Part shown: in pieces, positions 28,163 to 36,528 of the stretch
How the letters are laid out: every line of letters begins with the position of its first letter
Numbering within the stretch: the first letter of the stretch is position 1
From: Cellulomonas marina
GTDB taxonomy: Bacteria > Actinomycetota > Actinomycetes > Actinomycetales > Cellulomonadaceae
DNA length: 64,000 nt
Assembly (NCBI RefSeq): GCF_900111925.1
Contig: NZ_FOKA01000014.1
Coordinates: 37,517 to 101,516, forward strand
Direction: 5' to 3'
Notes under the pieces: model-generated
Database searches by the model: none
What the model was told of the DNA's origin: nothing
The model's input: the letters and a program-made list of their open reading frames with translations, nothing else
Program-made: the position numbers and the translations under genes

Positions 28163-28907
28163 CGTAGGTGGCGACGGAGGACCCTCCCGTGGGACCCCCG
28201 GCCACGTCCTCCGCGGGCGCCGCCGCCGCGCGCGGTGCTTCCTCCGGCACGACGGGGACGGCGGTGGTGGCGGTCCCGGGCTCCTGCCGGCGCCGGCGGC
28301 CACGGCCCTTGCGTGCCTCGCCCTTGCGCGCCTCGCCCTTGCGGCCCTCGCCCTTGCGGCCCTCGCCCCTGCTGCGCCCCTCGCCGCGCCCCTCGCCGCG
28401 ACCGGCGTCCTCGTCGCCCTCCTCGTCGCCCTCGTCGTCCGCGAGGAGGTCCTCGAGCAGGTTGCGCAGCTCGGAGCGGACGAAGTCGCGGGTCGCGACC
28501 TCGTTGAGCGCGATGCGCAGCGCCGCCACCTCCCGGGCCAGGAACTCCGTGTCGGCGAGGTTGCGCTCGGCGCGCGTGCGGTCGAGGTCGGCCTGCACCC
28601 GGTCGCGGTCCGTCTGACGGTTCTGCGCGAGGAGGATGAGGGGCGCGGCGTAGGAGGCCTGCAGGGACAGCATGAGCGTCAGCGCGGTGAAGCCGTTGGC
28701 CGCCCGGTCGAAGCGCAGGTCCTCCGGGGCGAGGGAGTTCCACAGCAGCCAGACGACGCAGAACAGCGTCAGCCAGAGGATGAACGTCGGCGTGCCGAGG
28801 AACCGCGCGATGGACTCGGAGACCTTGCCGCTCGTGTCCTGGTCCAGGCGCGGGCGCGGCAGGAGCGGCCGCCGCGTGCTGCGGGGCGTGTCGAGGCGCT
28901 CAGCCAC
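28131..28907 (-). CDS. DUF1003 family membrane protein
   Basis: A 258-residue protein. Residues 40-95 hold two membrane helices (ILWLTLFCVVWLLWN region and SLQASYAAPLILL) followed by the conserved QNRQTDRDRVQADLD segment of DUF1003, then a coiled helix. The C-terminal third is a low-complexity Gly/Arg/Lys/Glu tail produced by 12- and 15-nt DNA repeats around 28310-28400, likely to bind nucleic acid or acidic surfaces. Function of the family is unknown. Its GTG overlaps the end of the upstream CBS/MgtE-N gene, and this pair next to mrp is a conserved actinobacterial arrangement. Confidence 0.87.
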   Translation of the reverse strand: MAERLDTPRSTRRPLLPRPRLDQDTSGKVSESIARFLGTPTFILWLTLFCVVWLLWNSLAPEDLRFDRAANGFTALTLMLSLQASYAAPLILLAQNRQTDRDRVQADLDRTRAERNLADTEFLAREVAALRIALNEVATRDFVRSELRNLLEDLLADDEGDEEGDEDAGRGEGRGEGRSRGEGRKGEGRKGEARKGEARKGRGRRRRQEPGTATTAVPVVPEEAPRAAAAPAEDVAGGPTGGSSVATYDGTRARPSSR

Positions 28908-30177
28908 GACGCACCGCGCGCACCGGGTAGAAGGTCTCGTCCGTCTCGCGCCAGTCCTCGGGCAGCAGGTGGTCGAGGACGTCGTCGACCGAGACCGCCC
29001 CGAGCAGCCGCCGCTCGGCGTCCACGACGGGCAGCGCGAGCAGGTTGTACGTGGCCAGGCGGCGCGTGACGGACTGCAGGTGGGCGTCGGCGGTGACCGT
29101 CTCGATGTCGCTGTCGACGATCGTGCCGATGGACTCGTGCGGCGGTTCGCGCAGCATCCGCTGCAGGTGCACCACGCCGATGAACCGCCCCGTCGGCGTC
29201 TCGAGCGGCGGGCGCACGACGAAGACCATGGAGGCGAGCGCCGGCGTCAGGTCCTGCCGGCGCACGTGCGCCAGGGCGGCGGCGATGGGCGTCTCCGGGC
29301 CGAGGATCACCGGGTCGGTGGTCATGAGGCCGCCGGCGGTGTTGTCCTCGTAGGCCAGGAGGCGGCGCACGTCCTTGGCCTCCTCCGGCTCCATCCGGGC
29401 CAGCAGCTGCGCGGCCTGCTCGTCGGGCAGCCCGCCCAGCAGGTCGGCGGCGTCGTCGGGCTCCATCGCCTCGAGGACGTCGGCGGCGCGCTCGACGCCG
29501 AGGTCGGCGAGGATCGCGACCTGGTCGTCCTCGCCCAGCTCCTCCAGGACGTCCGCCAGGCGGTCGTTGTCGAGGGCCGCGGCGACCTCCAGGCGGCGGG
29601 TGATGCCCAGGTCGTGCAGGCGGTCCGCCAGGTCGGCGGGCTTGAGGTCGCTGAACTGCGCGAGCAGCGACTGCGTGCCCTGGACCGGCGCCCGCCCGCC
29701 GAGCCCGCGCACGGCGTGGTGGTCGACGACGAGCGTCTCGCCGCGCCGCCGCAGCAGCCCCGACCCGCCGCCCTGCCGCCGCACCGACAGCCGCCGCACC
29801 TCCCAGTCGCCGTTGCGCTGCCGCTCGATGGCGACGTCCTCCACGGTGACCTGCCCCGACCCGTCCACCATGTCGACGGTCCGGTCCAGCAGCTCCCCGA
29901 CGACGCTCGTCTCGATCGCCCGCTGCTCGAAGCGGCGCATGTTGAGCAGACCGGTGGAGATGACCCGTCCGGGCTCGATGGAGGTCACGCGCGTCAGGGG
30001 GAGGAACACGCGGCGCCGTCCCGGCACCTCGACGACGAGGCCGACGGCGCGCGGCGCACGCTTCTCGCGGATGAGGACCACGACGTCGCGCACGCGGCCG
30101 ACCTGGTCCCCGATGGGGTCGAACACCGCGGTCCCGGCCAGGCGCGCGACGAACACAGGGGTCCCGACGCCGCTCAC
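28900..30177 (-). CDS. PRC-barrel / MgtE-N / CBS domain protein (MgtE-like, no channel)
   Basis: A 425-residue cytoplasmic protein. A PRC-barrel-like domain (about 5-90) is followed by an MgtE intracellular N domain made of helical repeats (LADRLHDLG, DDQVAILADLG, DDAADLLGGLPDEQA, about 170-285) and a pair of CBS domains (about 290-415). The membrane channel domain of true MgtE is absent, so it probably senses Mg2+ or nucleotides and acts on a partner, perhaps the DUF1003 protein encoded next. The GTG at 30177 has TAGGCT 6 nt upstream (leaderless). First gene of a likely operon with DUF1003 and mrp. Confidence 0.85.
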   Translation of the reverse strand: MSGVGTPVFVARLAGTAVFDPIGDQVGRVRDVVVLIREKRAPRAVGLVVEVPGRRRVFLPLTRVTSIEPGRVISTGLLNMRRFEQRAIETSVVGELLDRTVDMVDGSGQVTVEDVAIERQRNGDWEVRRLSVRRQGGGSGLLRRRGETLVVDHHAVRGLGGRAPVQGTQSLLAQFSDLKPADLADRLHDLGITRRLEVAAALDNDRLADVLEELGEDDQVAILADLGVERAADVLEAMEPDDAADLLGGLPDEQAAQLLARMEPEEAKDVRRLLAYEDNTAGGLMTTDPVILGPETPIAAALAHVRRQDLTPALASMVFVVRPPLETPTGRFIGVVHLQRMLREPPHESIGTIVDSDIETVTADAHLQSVTRRLATYNLLALPVVDAERRLLGAVSVDDVLDHLLPEDWRETDETFYPVRAVRRG

Positions 30178-30183
30178 GCCGTC

Positions 30184-30189
30184 AGCCTA
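30184..30189 (-). promoter_or_regulatory. -10 box of the CBS/MgtE-N gene (leaderless)
   Basis: On the minus strand TAGGCT ends 6 nt before the GTG at 30177. Confidence 0.5.
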
Positions 30190-30303
30190 GACGTCGCCGG
30201 CGCGCCCGCCCCGCCTGGGAGCGGGCTGGGCGTCCGCTCCGGGTTCGCTGCGGGTTCCCCCCATCACCAGGACGGGCGGCCCCCGCGCGGGGATGATGGA
30301 CGC

Positions 30304-31002
30304 ATGTCCCTCTCCGGCAACACCCGCAGCCCCCGCACCCCGACCCTGCCGCAGGGCGAGACGGTCGCGTCGTACGCGACGTACCTCGAGGCGCAGAAGG
30401 CGGTGGACCACCTGTCGGACAAGGAGTTCCCGGTCGAGCTCGTGACGATCGTGGGCACCGACCTGCGCATGGTCGAGCGCGTGATGGGCCGGCTGACCTA
30501 CCCCCGCGTGGCGCTGAGCGGGTTCGCCTCCGGCGCCTGGTTCGGCATCTCGTTCGGCCTGCTCATCGGGCTGCTGGCGGGCGATGGGCTCGGGGTGACC
30601 GTGCTGGCCGGCCTGCTCATCGGTGGGGCCTTCGGGCTGCTGTTCGCGGTGGTCGCGTACGCGTTCACCGGCGGCCGGCGGGACTTCACCTCGTCGAGCC
30701 AGATCGTCGCCACGACGTACTCCGTGCTGTGCCGGGAGGAGAAGGCGCACCAGGCCCGCCAGCTCCTCGCCGAGGTCGGCGGGGTGCAGTCGGGCTGGGG
30801 CCGCCCCCAGTCCGCGCCTGTCGCGCCGCCGGCGCCGCGGCCGCAGGCCGTGCACCAGCCGGTCCAGCAGCCCGTGCACCAGCCCGCGCACCAGCCCGCC
30901 CAGCCGCAGCCCGGGCAGCCGCAGGCCGGTCAGCCCTGGGGCGCGCCCCAGCCCCAGCCCCAGCCCCAGCCCCAGCAGCCGCCGCAGCCCCCGCAGGGCT
31001 GA
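30304..31002 (+). CDS. general stress protein, YflT-like domain
   Basis: A 232-residue protein. Residues 15-75 match the YflT domain (ETVASYATYLEAQKAVDHLSD, then LVTIVGTDLRMVERV), followed by two hydrophobic Gly-rich helices (about 80-125), an ITSYS-like strand region and a long Pro/Gln tail. The tail contains five Pro-Gln pairs encoded by an exact 6-nt repeat (30946-30975). YflT-like proteins are often induced by stress, but their role is unknown. GATGAT lies 6 nt before the ATG and may be the -10 box. A perfect terminator follows. Confidence 0.82.
   Translation: MSLSGNTRSPRTPTLPQGETVASYATYLEAQKAVDHLSDKEFPVELVTIVGTDLRMVERVMGRLTYPRVALSGFASGAWFGISFGLLIGLLAGDGLGVTVLAGLLIGGAFGLLFAVVAYAFTGGRRDFTSSSQIVATTYSVLCREEKAHQARQLLAEVGGVQSGWGRPQSAPVAPPAPRPQAVHQPVQQPVHQPAHQPAQPQPGQPQAGQPWGAPQPQPQPQPQQPPQPPQG
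30946..30975. repeat. 6-nt tandem repeat, five copies, in coding sequence
   Basis: CCCCAG is repeated five times and encodes Pro-Gln pairs in the C-terminal tail of the stress protein. Confidence 0.85.
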
Positions 31003-31035
31003 CCCAGGGCTGACGCAGAGCTGACGCAGCGCCGA

Positions 31036-31072
31036 GCCGGGCGCCGGCCCCAGGCAGGGGCCGGCGCCCGGC
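31036..31072. terminator. two-way terminator between stress protein and aminopeptidase genes
   Basis: A perfect 16-bp stem, GCCGGGCGCCGGCCCC, with loop AGGCA, between two convergent genes. Confidence 0.88.
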
Positions 31073-31094
31073 TGCGCCCGGGCCGCGCGCCGCG

Positions 31095-32711
31095 TCAGCC
31101 GAGCAGCCGGGCCATCCACGCCTCGACGTCGTCGGGCTCGCGCGGCAGCGCCGCCGACAGGTTCTCGACGCCGTCCGCCGTGACCAGCACGTCGTCCTCG
31201 ATCCGCACGCCGATGCCGCGGAACCTCTCGGGCACCAGCAGGTCGTCGGACTTGAAGTACAGGCCGGGTTCGATCGTGAACACCATGCCGGGCCGCAGCT
31301 CGGCGTCGAGGTACATCTCCTTGCGGGCCAGCGCGCAGTCGTGCACGTCGAGGCCGAGGTGGTGGCTGGTGCCGTGCACCATCCAGCGGCGGTGGTGCTG
31401 GGCGTCCGGGTCGAGCGACTCCTCGGCGGTGCCCGGCAGCAGGCCCCACGCCGCGAGCCGGTCGGCGATGACGCGCATGGCGGCGGCGTGCACGTCGCCG
31501 AACCGGACGCCCGGCCGCGCGGCGGCGAAGGCGGCGTCCGCGGCGTCGAGCACCGCCTGGTACACCTGCCGCTGGACGTCGGTGAAGCGCCCGTCGACGG
31601 GCAGCGTGCGGGTCACGTCCGCGGTGTAGAGGGAGTCCACCTCCACCCCGGCGTCGACGAGCACGAGCTCGCCCGCACGGACGCTGCCGTCGTTGTCGGT
31701 CCAGTGCAGGGTCGTCGCGTGCTCGCCGCCCGCGGCGATGGTCTCGTACCCGACGGCGTTGCCCTCCTGCCGGGCGTGCCCGAGGAAGGTGCCCTCGAGC
31801 ACCCGCTCGCCGCGCCGGTGCGCCGTGGCGGCCGGTAGCGCGCGCACGATCTTCTCGAAGCCCTCGACCGTGGCGTCGACGGCCCGGCGCAGCTCGGCCA
31901 CCTCGTGCTCGTCCTTGACGAGCCGGAGCTCGGAGAGGGCCTCCGCGAGGCGGGCGTCCGTCTCGCCCGCCTCCTCCTGGCCCCGGATCTCGGCGACGAC
32001 GGCGTCGACCGCCGGGTCGACGCCCGTGACGACCCGCAGCCGGACGCCGTCGGGGCCGACGTCCTTGGCGAGGGCGTCGCGCAGCTCGTCGAGGTCCGCG
32101 GTCGTGATGCCCGTCAGGGCGGCGACCTCCTCCAGCGTCGGGCGGGCGCCGACCCAGAACTCGCCGGAGCGGGCGTCGGAGAAGAACTCGTCGGTGTCGC
32201 GGCCCGCGAGCGGGCGGACGTGGAGGACGGCGCGGTGGCCGCTGCCGGACCCGCTGCCGGACCCGCTGCCGGCGCCCTCCTCGTCGGCGACGGGGTGCAG
32301 CACGAGCACGGCGTCCGGCTCCTGCTCGCCGCCGAGCCCGGTGAGGTGGGCGAAGGCCGAGTGCGGGCGGAAGCGGTGGTCGGTGTCGTTGGACCGGACC
32401 GTGAGCGTGCCGGCGGGCACGACGAGCCGCTCGCCGGGGAACAGCGCCGCGAGGGCCTCGCGCCGGGCGGCCGCGAAGGGGGCCGCGGGCGAGGGCTCGA
32501 CCGTGCGCGGCTCCCGCGGCGCCCACCCCGACGTCATGTACGCCGCGAAGGCCGCGGACCGCGGCTTCTGCGAGCGGTTCGACCCCCGGTCCGCCAGCGT
32601 CTGGGGGTCGGACGGCTCGGCCGGGGTGGTGGCGTCGGGGACGGCGACGGGGGTCGCGCCGCCACCGGCGGGAGCGGTCGTCCGTGCGGTGGGCTCGAGG
32701 GGTTCCGTCAT
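31095..32711 (-). CDS. pepP: aminopeptidase P family protein (Xaa-Pro aminopeptidase)
   Basis: A 538-residue metallopeptidase that removes N-terminal residues before proline. An N-terminal AMP_N domain (about 55-230) precedes the pita-bread catalytic domain, in which the five metal ligands are visible: Asp in LVLVDAGVE, Asp in TADVTRT, His in HGTSHHLGLDVHD, Glu in TIEPGLYF and Glu in VRIEDDVLV. A Ser-Gly run in the AMP_N domain comes from a 12-nt DNA repeat (32239-32274). The N-terminal 50 residues are Pro/Ala/Thr-rich. The ATG at 32711 lies 6 nt after GATACT. Divergent from the PHP gene across a 14-nt repeat array. Confidence 0.93.
   Translation of the reverse strand: MTEPLEPTARTTAPAGGGATPVAVPDATTPAEPSDPQTLADRGSNRSQKPRSAAFAAYMTSGWAPREPRTVEPSPAAPFAAARREALAALFPGERLVVPAGTLTVRSNDTDHRFRPHSAFAHLTGLGGEQEPDAVLVLHPVADEEGAGSGSGSGSGSGHRAVLHVRPLAGRDTDEFFSDARSGEFWVGARPTLEEVAALTGITTADLDELRDALAKDVGPDGVRLRVVTGVDPAVDAVVAEIRGQEEAGETDARLAEALSELRLVKDEHEVAELRRAVDATVEGFEKIVRALPAATAHRRGERVLEGTFLGHARQEGNAVGYETIAAGGEHATTLHWTDNDGSVRAGELVLVDAGVEVDSLYTADVTRTLPVDGRFTDVQRQVYQAVLDAADAAFAAARPGVRFGDVHAAAMRVIADRLAAWGLLPGTAEESLDPDAQHHRRWMVHGTSHHLGLDVHDCALARKEMYLDAELRPGMVFTIEPGLYFKSDDLLVPERFRGIGVRIEDDVLVTADGVENLSAALPREPDDVEAWMARLLG
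32239..32274. repeat. 12-nt tandem repeat, three copies, in pepP
   Basis: CCGCTGCCGGAC occurs twice exactly and once with a changed end. On the minus strand it encodes Ser-Gly pairs in a surface loop of the AMP_N domain. Confidence 0.88.
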
Positions 32712-32744
32712 GGCCCCAGTATCCGCGCAGCACCCGCGCGGCGG

Positions 32745-32842
32745 CCGCGTGGCGACACCCGCGTGGGGACGCCCGCGTGGGGACGCCGGGGCGGGGACGC
32801 CCGCGTGGGGACGCCCGCGTGGGGACGCCGGGGCGGGGACGC
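32745..32842. repeat. 14-nt tandem repeat, seven copies, in a divergent promoter region
   Basis: The consensus CCGCGTGGGGACGC is repeated seven times. The fourth and seventh units share the variant CGGGGCGGGGACGC, and units 2-4 (32759-32800) are identical to units 5-7 (32801-32842), so the array grew by duplication of a 42-bp block. It fills the space between the pepP start (32711) and the PHP -10 box (32856). Confidence 0.95.
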
Positions 32843-32855
32843 CCGCGGGCGGCAC

Positions 32856-32861
32856 TACCCT
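32856..32861 (+). promoter_or_regulatory. -10 box of the PHP gene (leaderless)
   Basis: TACCCT ends 7 nt before the GTG at 32869. The expected -35 position falls inside or at the edge of the 14-nt repeat array. Confidence 0.5.
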
Positions 32862-32868
32862 GGGCCCG

Positions 32869-33711
32869 GTGCGTGCCGACCTCCACACCCACTCGACCGC
32901 GTCGGACGGCACGCAGACCCCCGCGGAGGTGGTGCGGGCCGCCGCGGCGGCCGGCCTCGACGTCGTCGCCCTCACGGACCACGACACGACCGCCGGCTGG
33001 GACGCCGCCGCCGACGAGGCCCGTCGCTCGGGCGTCGCGCTGGTCCGCGGCACGGAGGTCTCCACGCTGTCGGGCCACGTGAGCGTGCACCTGCTCAGCT
33101 ACCTGCACGACCCGGAGCACCCCGCGCTCGCGGCGGAGCTCGCCCGGACCCGGGCCGCCCGCGACGGCCGGGCCCGCGCGATGGTGGACCTCCTCTCCCG
33201 CGACCTGCCCATCACCTGGGCGGACGTCGAGGCGCAGTCCGTCGGCAACGTCGCCCTCGGCCGGCCGCACATCGCCGACGCGCTCGTCGCCGCCGGGGTG
33301 GTGCCCGACCGGGACACCGCCTTCGCGCGGCTGCTCAGCGCCCGCGGGCCCTACTTCGTCCCGCACCACGCGCCGCCCACGGCACGCGCCGTCGCGCTCG
33401 TGCGCGCCGCCGGCGGCGTCCCCGTGCTCGCGCACCCGGGCGCCGACGCCCGGGGCCGGGTCATCCCCGACGCCGTGTTCGACGAGCTCGCCGGCGCCGG
33501 GCTGGCCGGCGTCGAGGTGCACCACCGCGACCACACCCCGGCCCAGGTCGCGCGGCTGTCCGCGATCGCCGCGCGGCTCGGCCTGCTCGTCACGGGGTCC
33601 AGCGACTACCACGGCACGGGCAAGGTCAACCGGCTGGGGGAGCACCTGACGGCCCCGGAGGTCGTCGCCGCCGTCGAGGAGCAGGGAGGGCTGCCGGTGG
33701 TCCGGCCGTGA
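32869..33711 (+). CDS. PHP domain phosphoesterase
   Basis: A 280-residue PHP protein with the four metal-binding motifs: DLHTHST at the N-terminus, LTDHDT, a central His in GRPHIADAL, and HPGA plus SSDYHG near the end. Relatives hydrolyse 3',5'-nucleoside bisphosphates or nucleotide ends (YciV/RnaAM, RNA 5' trimming); histidinol phosphatase is less likely. The GTG at 32869 follows TACCCT by 7 nt. Its stop overlaps the marC start (GTGA), so the two are translationally coupled. Confidence 0.88.
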   Translation: MRADLHTHSTASDGTQTPAEVVRAAAAAGLDVVALTDHDTTAGWDAAADEARRSGVALVRGTEVSTLSGHVSVHLLSYLHDPEHPALAAELARTRAARDGRARAMVDLLSRDLPITWADVEAQSVGNVALGRPHIADALVAAGVVPDRDTAFARLLSARGPYFVPHHAPPTARAVALVRAAGGVPVLAHPGADARGRVIPDAVFDELAGAGLAGVEVHHRDHTPAQVARLSAIAARLGLLVTGSSDYHGTGKVNRLGEHLTAPEVVAAVEEQGGLPVVRP

Positions 33712-34328
33712 CGGGGGCGTTCGACGCCCAGCTGCTGCTGTCCGTCTTCATCACGCTGTTCGTCATCATGGACCCGCCCGGGACCGTGCCGATCTTCCTG
33801 GCGCTGACGGGGACGATGACACGGGCCGAGCGCTCGCGGGCCGCCCGGCAGGCGGTGCTCGTGGCGCTGGGCGTCGTCGTCGCCTTCGCCGTGTTCGGGC
33901 AGGGCCTGCTGTCCTACATGCACATCTCGCTGGCCGCCCTGCAGGGGTCGGGGGGCCTGCTGCTGCTCGTCGTCGCCATGGAGCTGCTCACGGGCAAGGC
34001 GGAGGAGCCGCAGCCGGCGGCGGCCGGGCGCGTCAACGTGGCGCTGGTGCCGCTCGGGACGCCGCTCCTGGCGGGGCCCGGCGCCATCGTCGCGACGATG
34101 GTCTTCGTCCAGCAGGCCGAGCAGACGTGGGACTGGGTCGTCATCGCGCTGGGCATCCTCGGCGTGCACCTGTGCCTGTACCTGGCCATGCGGTTCGCCG
34201 GCGCGGTGCACCGGGTGCTGGGGGAGTCGGGCACGACCCTCGTGACCCGCATCGCGGGTCTGCTGCTCGCGGCGATCGCCGTGCAGCTCGTCGCCGACGC
34301 GGTGCGCGCCTTCGTCACGGAGGGCTGA
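33708..34328 (+). CDS. MarC family integral membrane protein
   Basis: A 206-residue protein with six predicted helices in the MarC/YchE pattern: LFVIMDPPGTVPIFLALT in helix 1-2, the QGSGGLLLLVVAMELL stretch, and VPLGTPLLAGPGAI in the second half, an inverted-repeat architecture. MarC was once linked with multidrug resistance, but that role was not confirmed; the function is unknown. It is the second gene of a PHP-marC pair and ends in a strong terminator. Confidence 0.9.
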   Translation: MTGAFDAQLLLSVFITLFVIMDPPGTVPIFLALTGTMTRAERSRAARQAVLVALGVVVAFAVFGQGLLSYMHISLAALQGSGGLLLLVVAMELLTGKAEEPQPAAAGRVNVALVPLGTPLLAGPGAIVATMVFVQQAEQTWDWVVIALGILGVHLCLYLAMRFAGAVHRVLGESGTTLVTRIAGLLLAAIAVQLVADAVRAFVTEG

Positions 34329-34347
34329 GGCCGGCACGGGGGACGGT

Positions 34348-34380
34348 GACGGCGCCGACCCGTCGTGGGTCGGCGCCGTC
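34348..34380. terminator. two-way terminator between marC and DEAD-box helicase genes
   Basis: A perfect 14-bp stem, GACGGCGCCGACCC, with loop GTCGT, between convergent genes. Confidence 0.85.
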
Positions 34381-34404
34381 GCGGTGCGCCCTCGTGGGCG
34401 CCGG

Positions 34405-36213
34405 TCAGGCCTCCGGGGCCGCCGGTGCCGGCTCGCCGGACGCCGGTGCGCCCGCAGCGCCGTCACGGCCGCCGCGGGTGCGCCGGCGGTTGCGGCTCCG
34501 GCGGCGGGGGGCGTCGCCCTCCTCGCGCGGCCCGGTCGCGGTCGCGCCGTCGCCCGCCCCGGCCGTCACCCCGGGCGCGTCGAGCGTCGTCGGGCCGTCC
34601 GCGGCCGCGTCCCGCGCGCGGCCCTCGCCGCGCCCGGACCGGCCCCGGCCGCCGCCGCGCTCGTCGCGCCCGCGGCCCGCGTCACGCCCGCCCTCGCGCG
34701 CGCCTTCCCGCCCGCCCTCACGACGGGGCTCGCGACCGCTCTGGGCGCCGGCCCCGCCGCCGCGCTTGCCGGTCTCGCCCAGGTCCTCGAGCGCCTCGGC
34801 CTGCAGGCCGGCGCGGGTGCGCTGCTCCTTCGGCAGGCGCCCCGTGGTGCCCGCGGGGATGTCGAGCTCGGCGTAGACGTGCGGCGAGGAGGAGTAGGTC
34901 TCCACGGGCTCGGGGATGCCGAGGCCCAGCGCCTTGTCGATGAGGCCCCAGCGGGGGATGTCGTCCCAGTCGACGAAGGTGACGGCGGTGCCCGTGTGCC
35001 CCGCGCGGCCCGTGCGGCCGGTGCGGTGCAGGTAGGTCTTCTCGTCCTCGGGGCACTGGTAGTTCACGACGTGCGTGACGTCCTCGACGTCGATCCCGCG
35101 CGCCGCGACGTCCGTGGCGACGAGCACGTCGACCTTGCCGTGGCGGAACGCGCGCAACGCCTGCTCGCGGGCGCCCTGGCCGAGGTCGCCGTGCAGGGCG
35201 CCGGCGGCGAACCCGCGCTCGACGAGCTCGTCGGCCACCTTGGCCGCGGTCCGCTTCGTGCGCGCGAAGACGATCGTCAGGCCGCGCTTGCGCGCCTGGA
35301 GGATGCGGGCCAGCAGCTCGACCTTGTCCAGCGCGTGCGCCCGGTAGACGACCTGCGCGATGTTCTTGACGGTCTGGCCGTCGTCGTCCGGCGCGGCGGC
35401 GCGGATGTGCGTCGGCTGCGTCATGTAGCGGCGGGCCATGGCGACGACCGCGCCGGGCATCGTCGCGGAGAACAGCATCGTGTGCCGGCTGGCCGGAGTG
35501 GCGCCCAGGAGCTTCTCGACGTCGGGCAGGAAGCCCAGGTCGAGCATCTCGTCGGCCTCGTCGAGGACGACCTCGACCACGCGGGACAGGTCGAGGTGAC
35601 GCTGGTTGAGCAGGTCGATCATGCGGCCGGGCGTCCCGACGACGACGTCGGCGCCGCGCTGCAGCGCCTCGATCTGCGGCTCGTAGGCGCGCCCGCCGTA
35701 GACCTGCACGACGCGGACGGACCGGCGCGACGAGGCCGTCGCCAGGTCGCCGGCCACCTGGACGGCGAGCTCGCGCGTCGGCACGACGACGAGCGCCTGC
35801 GGCTTGCCCGGCGCGGGCAGGCGGTCGTAGCCGTCCTCGCCGGGCGCGACGACGCGGTGCAGCAGCGGGACGCCGAAGCCCAGCGTCTTGCCGGTACCGG
35901 TCTTCGCCTGGCCGATGATGTCGTGGCCCGCCAGCGCCACGGGCAGCGTCATGGCCTGGATGGGGAAGGGCCGGGTGATGCCGGCGTCGGCCAGGGCGGC
36001 GACGATCTCCGGGCGGACGTCGAAGTCCGCGAAGGAGGCGTCGACCGCCTGCACCGAGCTGTAGGAGGTGAGCGAGGAGCGCGCGTGCGCGTCGGCCTCG
36101 GTGGTGACGGTGGCGCTCTCGGGGGTGGCGCTCTCGGGGGTGGCGCTCTCGGGGGTGGGGGTCTCGTCGGGGGTGGGCGCGTCGGCGCCGGTCGTGCTCG
36201 TCTGGGTGGTCAC
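34405..36213 (-). CDS. rhlE: DEAD-box ATP-dependent RNA helicase (RhlE-like)
   Basis: A 602-residue helicase with all motifs: Q-motif region FPIQAMTLPVAL, motif I AKTGTGKT, PTRELAVQV, TPGRMIDLL, DEADEML, SATMP, the second RecA domain with VFARTKR, DVAARGIDV and HRTGRTGRAG. The N-terminus has three ESATP units from a 15-nt repeat; the C-terminus is a long Arg/Gly/Glu-rich tail ending in basic RRRSRNRRR, likely to bind RNA. Such enzymes unwind structured RNA in ribosome assembly and mRNA decay. GTG start at 36213. A candidate -10 box about 240 nt upstream implies a long leader. Confidence 0.92.
   Translation of the reverse strand: MTTQTSTTGADAPTPDETPTPESATPESATPESATVTTEADAHARSSLTSYSSVQAVDASFADFDVRPEIVAALADAGITRPFPIQAMTLPVALAGHDIIGQAKTGTGKTLGFGVPLLHRVVAPGEDGYDRLPAPGKPQALVVVPTRELAVQVAGDLATASSRRSVRVVQVYGGRAYEPQIEALQRGADVVVGTPGRMIDLLNQRHLDLSRVVEVVLDEADEMLDLGFLPDVEKLLGATPASRHTMLFSATMPGAVVAMARRYMTQPTHIRAAAPDDDGQTVKNIAQVVYRAHALDKVELLARILQARKRGLTIVFARTKRTAAKVADELVERGFAAGALHGDLGQGAREQALRAFRHGKVDVLVATDVAARGIDVEDVTHVVNYQCPEDEKTYLHRTGRTGRAGHTGTAVTFVDWDDIPRWGLIDKALGLGIPEPVETYSSSPHVYAELDIPAGTTGRLPKEQRTRAGLQAEALEDLGETGKRGGGAGAQSGREPRREGGREGAREGGRDAGRGRDERGGGRGRSGRGEGRARDAAADGPTTLDAPGVTAGAGDGATATGPREEGDAPRRRSRNRRRTRGGRDGAAGAPASGEPAPAAPEA
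36110..36154. repeat. 15-nt tandem repeat, three exact copies, in the helicase gene
   Basis: GTGGCGCTCTCGGGG is repeated three times. On the minus strand it encodes Glu-Ser-Ala-Thr-Pro units near the helicase N-terminus. Confidence 0.92.
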
Positions 36214-36455
36214 GCGTGCTCTCGTCTGCTGAGGGCCTCCGCCGGGCGGGCGCCGACCGCGTCCGCCGGCCGTGGTGGCCGTGCGCGGTCTCGGCGCCGG
36301 CCGGGCGGTCGCCACGGCTGGCGGCAGCCGATCGCGGAGGTCGCTCGCGCTGCTCCGCCGGTGGGGCGGGCACGAGGTGGTCCGGGCGGGTGTCCCCACC
36401 CCTCGGACCGGTGGAGCTTCGACGGGGGGACGACCGGGCAACCGATAACACGGCC

Positions 36456-36461
36456 AGCGTA
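36456..36461 (-). promoter_or_regulatory. candidate -10 box of the helicase gene
   Basis: TACGCT on the minus strand is the best -10 match in the 316-bp divergent gap between the helicase and ferritin-like genes. It would leave a GC-rich leader of about 240 nt with several possible stems but no RNA motif that I recognise. Confidence 0.35.
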
Positions 36462-36516
36462 GCCGACGGGACCGCGCACCGGCCTGCGGATGTGGGCGGC
36501 GTGACAGCGCCCGCAC

Positions 36517-36522
36517 TACGAT
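36517..36522 (+). promoter_or_regulatory. -10 box of the ferritin-like gene (leaderless)
   Basis: TACGAT ends 6 nt before the ATG at 36529. Confidence 0.55.
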
Positions 36523-36528
36523 GCCCGG

